From Gammaproteobacteria bacterium (GTDB lineage: Bacteria; Pseudomonadota; Gammaproteobacteria; Tenderiales; Tenderiaceae), in contig JAJRWO010000092.1 of assembly GCA_024276775.1 (NCBI GenBank), forward strand, positions 1 to 6,923: a DNA stretch of 6,923 nucleotides, given 5' to 3'. The notes under the pieces were generated by a model. It made no database searches. It saw only the letters and a program-made list of their open reading frames with translations, and was not told where the DNA came from. Below, piece by piece: positions 5,407 through 6,923 of this stretch. Within the stretch, counting starts at the first letter, position 1. Each line of letters starts with the position of its first letter. The position numbers and the translations under genes are program-made.

Positions 5407-6681
5407 ATGAACAAACAGGCTATCGACTGGACCATTACCTGCCACATGGACTATGGCAACAACGGCACCGTTGCCATTATTAAGCACAAAAATGGCAAAA
5501 GCGAAGTCAGCAGCATCACAACCTCGACAGCCAAGGGGGGGGACGACAACCAACGCTCGGTATTTCTCGGCGTCAACAACAAAAACGAAGCGCTCGTGAT
5601 GGACCCCGAAACCAAACAGGTTGAATGCACCACTAGCATGGCCGCCGATAGCCGCTATTATTATGCCTATCGCGACAATCAGTCCAACCGTTTCTGGTTC
5701 ACCAATGATGGCGACAAGGAAGGTAACGACACCCTGAATTGTGGCCGCGATGGTGGCACGGTGACGGTTGCCGTTAAAAACGGTAACGACGGTGAGGTTC
5801 TACAAACACTTTTGATTGGCCGTGGCCATCATGTATCAAGCTTTTGCCGTCCAAACGAAAGCAATCCAGCGCTGCCCAAGCATGCCTTTGTCAGCAATCT
5901 GCTGGATGGCACCATCTCTGTGGTCGGCAATAATGAGGATGACACGAAAAATTTCCTAAAGGTCATCACCACCATCAACCTGTTTGATGCCACCAAGGAA
6001 AAAGATGGGGCCGCAGACTTTCCCAATAACGCCTTTCCTCATGGCATGGAATTTTCTCCCGTCACCAACAGGCTCTACAACCTTAACAATGGTTATGCCT
6101 CTGTGGCAGTGATTAACCACATCAACAACGAAATAGAAAATACCATCCCCATGAAGATCAGCAGCAATCTGTTGCTAAGCCGTTGCGGCAACTTTCTGAT
6201 TGGCAAAGGCGCTGATCGTAAAGGCAACCGCGACCACGTTATGGGCCGCCTGCAAGTATTGGATGTCAACAAGCAAGCTGTCGTCAATAGCGTCGACATT
6301 CAGGACTTTTACCCCAGCGTCTACCGTTTCAACCCCGAAGGCGATCGCCTCTACGTGACGGCCGGCGCAACGGGCAAAGGCACTCAGGCAGACAATCTAC
6401 GTACCAACATCGTTCAGGTATATGACAGCAGCAAACTGCCTGAACTTAAACTCATTAAAGAAATCAAACTGGAAGACTGTCACTCAGGCCGTCGTCCCAT
6501 TGCTTTCCTGGAACAGGGTGGCACTGCGCCACTGGTTTTTGTGCCCAATCCGGATCAAGGCAGCCTGGCCGTGATTGATAGCGACAGCAATGAAGTCATC
6601 AACACCATTAACGTCGGCGAAGGTAACATGAAGGAATTCAGCTTCTCCTTCTGGCACGACAAGGCTATTTACGGCGGCTAA
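5407..6681 (+). CDS. YVTN/YncE-type beta-propeller repeat protein, no signal peptide, function unknown
   Basis: I do not recognise a named gene. The 424-residue protein has the alternating pattern of a beta-propeller built from YVTN-like repeats. The clearest blades are HAFVSNLLDGTISVVGN (159-175), PHGMEFSPVTNRLYNLNNGY (211-230) followed by ASVAVINHINNEIENTIPM, PSVYRFNPEGDRLYVTAGA (303-321), and LVFVPNPDQGSLAVIDSDSN (376-395) followed by EVINTINV. Relatives include YncE, surface-layer propellers, cytochrome d1 and nitrous oxide reductase propellers. Most are exported, but here the N-terminus (MNKQAIDWTITCHMDYGNNG) has no hydrophobic core, and an in-frame TGA at 5359-5361 with no start codon after it excludes a longer N-terminus. 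A cytoplasmic location is therefore inferred. Histidines H141, H142, H159, H212 and H359 sit just before blade strands, a pattern seen in metal- or heme-binding propellers; six cysteines are scattered. Codons 43-46 contain a run of eight G (5535-5542). ATG 5407 has a good AGGA Shine-Dalgarno sequence 6 nt upstream. Confidence 0.8.
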   Translation: MNKQAIDWTITCHMDYGNNGTVAIIKHKNGKSEVSSITTSTAKGGDDNQRSVFLGVNNKNEALVMDPETKQVECTTSMAADSRYYYAYRDNQSNRFWFTNDGDKEGNDTLNCGRDGGTVTVAVKNGNDGEVLQTLLIGRGHHVSSFCRPNESNPALPKHAFVSNLLDGTISVVGNNEDDTKNFLKVITTINLFDATKEKDGAADFPNNAFPHGMEFSPVTNRLYNLNNGYASVAVINHINNEIENTIPMKISSNLLLSRCGNFLIGKGADRKGNRDHVMGRLQVLDVNKQAVVNSVDIQDFYPSVYRFNPEGDRLYVTAGATGKGTQADNLRTNIVQVYDSSKLPELKLIKEIKLEDCHSGRRPIAFLEQGGTAPLVFVPNPDQGSLAVIDSDSNEVINTINVGEGNMKEFSFSFWHDKAIYGG

Positions 6682-6700
6682 GGAATGAAACCTAAGCAGT

Positions 6701-6737
6701 TAACGGCAATGGCCTGGCATTCGGGCCGTTATTATTT
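6701..6737 (+). terminator. Rho-independent terminator after the beta-propeller gene
   Basis: TAACGGC (6701-6707) pairs with GCCGTTA (6725-6731). An inner AATG/CATT pairing (6708-6711 with 6718-6721) extends the stem across a 3-nt bulge, and the hairpin is followed by T-rich DNA ending TTATTTT (6731-6737). It begins 19 bp after the propeller stop and ends 19 bp before the next start. It probably separates the two genes, or allows partial read-through. Confidence 0.6.
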
Positions 6738-6756
6738 TCAAGATTAGAGAGTCGTC

Positions 6757-6923
6757 ATGAAAACAGTTAAATCCATTATTACAATCTGCTTGCTAGGCTT
6801 GCTGAGCCTGCAGGTCAGCGCAGCCAGCAATAAAGATGATCAGGTTAACAGCATCCTTGAGAAGACCGGCTTCACTAAACTGTTACAACACGTACCTGGC
6901 TTTTCACAAGCGGTCTTAAAACA
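6757..6923 (+). CDS. Small exported protein of unknown function, N-terminal part (3' end outside window)
   Basis: The first 55 codons are present. The N-terminus MKTVKSIITICLLGLLSLQVSA is a classical Sec signal peptide: two early lysines, a hydrophobic core at about 6-18, and a VSA signal peptidase I site giving cleavage after A22. The mature part begins ASNKDDQVNSILEKTGFTKLL, polar and probably helical. The beginning of a helical periplasmic domain of the DUF2059 kind is one thought, but too little is visible to claim it. A GAGAG stretch (6746-6750) lies 6 nt before the ATG as a ribosome binding site. The gene is 75 bp downstream of the propeller gene and separated by a probable terminator, so cotranscription is uncertain. 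Confidence 0.75.
   Translation, partial: MKTVKSIITICLLGLLSLQVSAASNKDDQVNSILEKTGFTKLLQHVPGFSQAVLK

Noticed and set aside
6730..6735. TATTAT as a -10 element for the exported-protein gene
   Set aside because: It falls within the T-rich tail of the terminator and has no -35 partner; the terminator explanation is better.

Overview
This window looks like the chromosome of a gammaproteobacterium of about 50% G+C. The evidence is the gene order rho < trxA <> rhlB >, which is also found in Escherichia coli, and the fact that Rho, thioredoxin, RhlB and RNase D all resemble the E. coli proteins closely, with catalytic residues at matching positions. I see no rRNA, tRNA, insertion sequence, CRISPR array or phage gene.

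Layout, left to right. (1) The minus strand carries the 5' part of rho (1-193, running off the left edge), a leader of about 206 bp with two small perfect inverted repeats, and then trxA (400-726, GTG start). (2) A 152-bp divergent intergenic region holds overlapping candidate promoters for trxA and for rhlB (879-2174, plus strand), which encodes the DEAD-box helicase of the RNA degradosome. (3) A non-coding stretch of about 327 bp precedes a SulP/SLC26 anion transporter with a STAS domain (2502-4031). (4) RNase D (rnd) starts at 4136. Its reading frame is broken by an in-frame TAA at 5033-5035, and the missing C-terminal HRDC-type domain continues in the same frame to 5278. (5) A separate gene (5407-6681) encodes a YVTN/YncE-type beta-propeller that has no visible signal peptide, a run of eight G near its 5' end, and histidines just before several blade strands. 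(6) A likely rho-independent terminator (6701-6737) follows. (7) The start of a gene for a small exported protein (from 6757) runs off the right edge.

The left half is RNA metabolism and redox housekeeping: termination factor Rho, degradosome helicase RhlB and thioredoxin. RNase D adds 3' end trimming of stable RNA. The transporter is apparently a stand-alone unit. The last two genes are the accessory and least understood part.

The points most worth a second look are the interrupted rnd, the propeller gene (G8 tract, cytoplasmic prediction, histidine pattern) and a hairpin with a U-tract after sulP that points the wrong way for any gene here. I did not find a clear-cut, wholly new multi-gene system.
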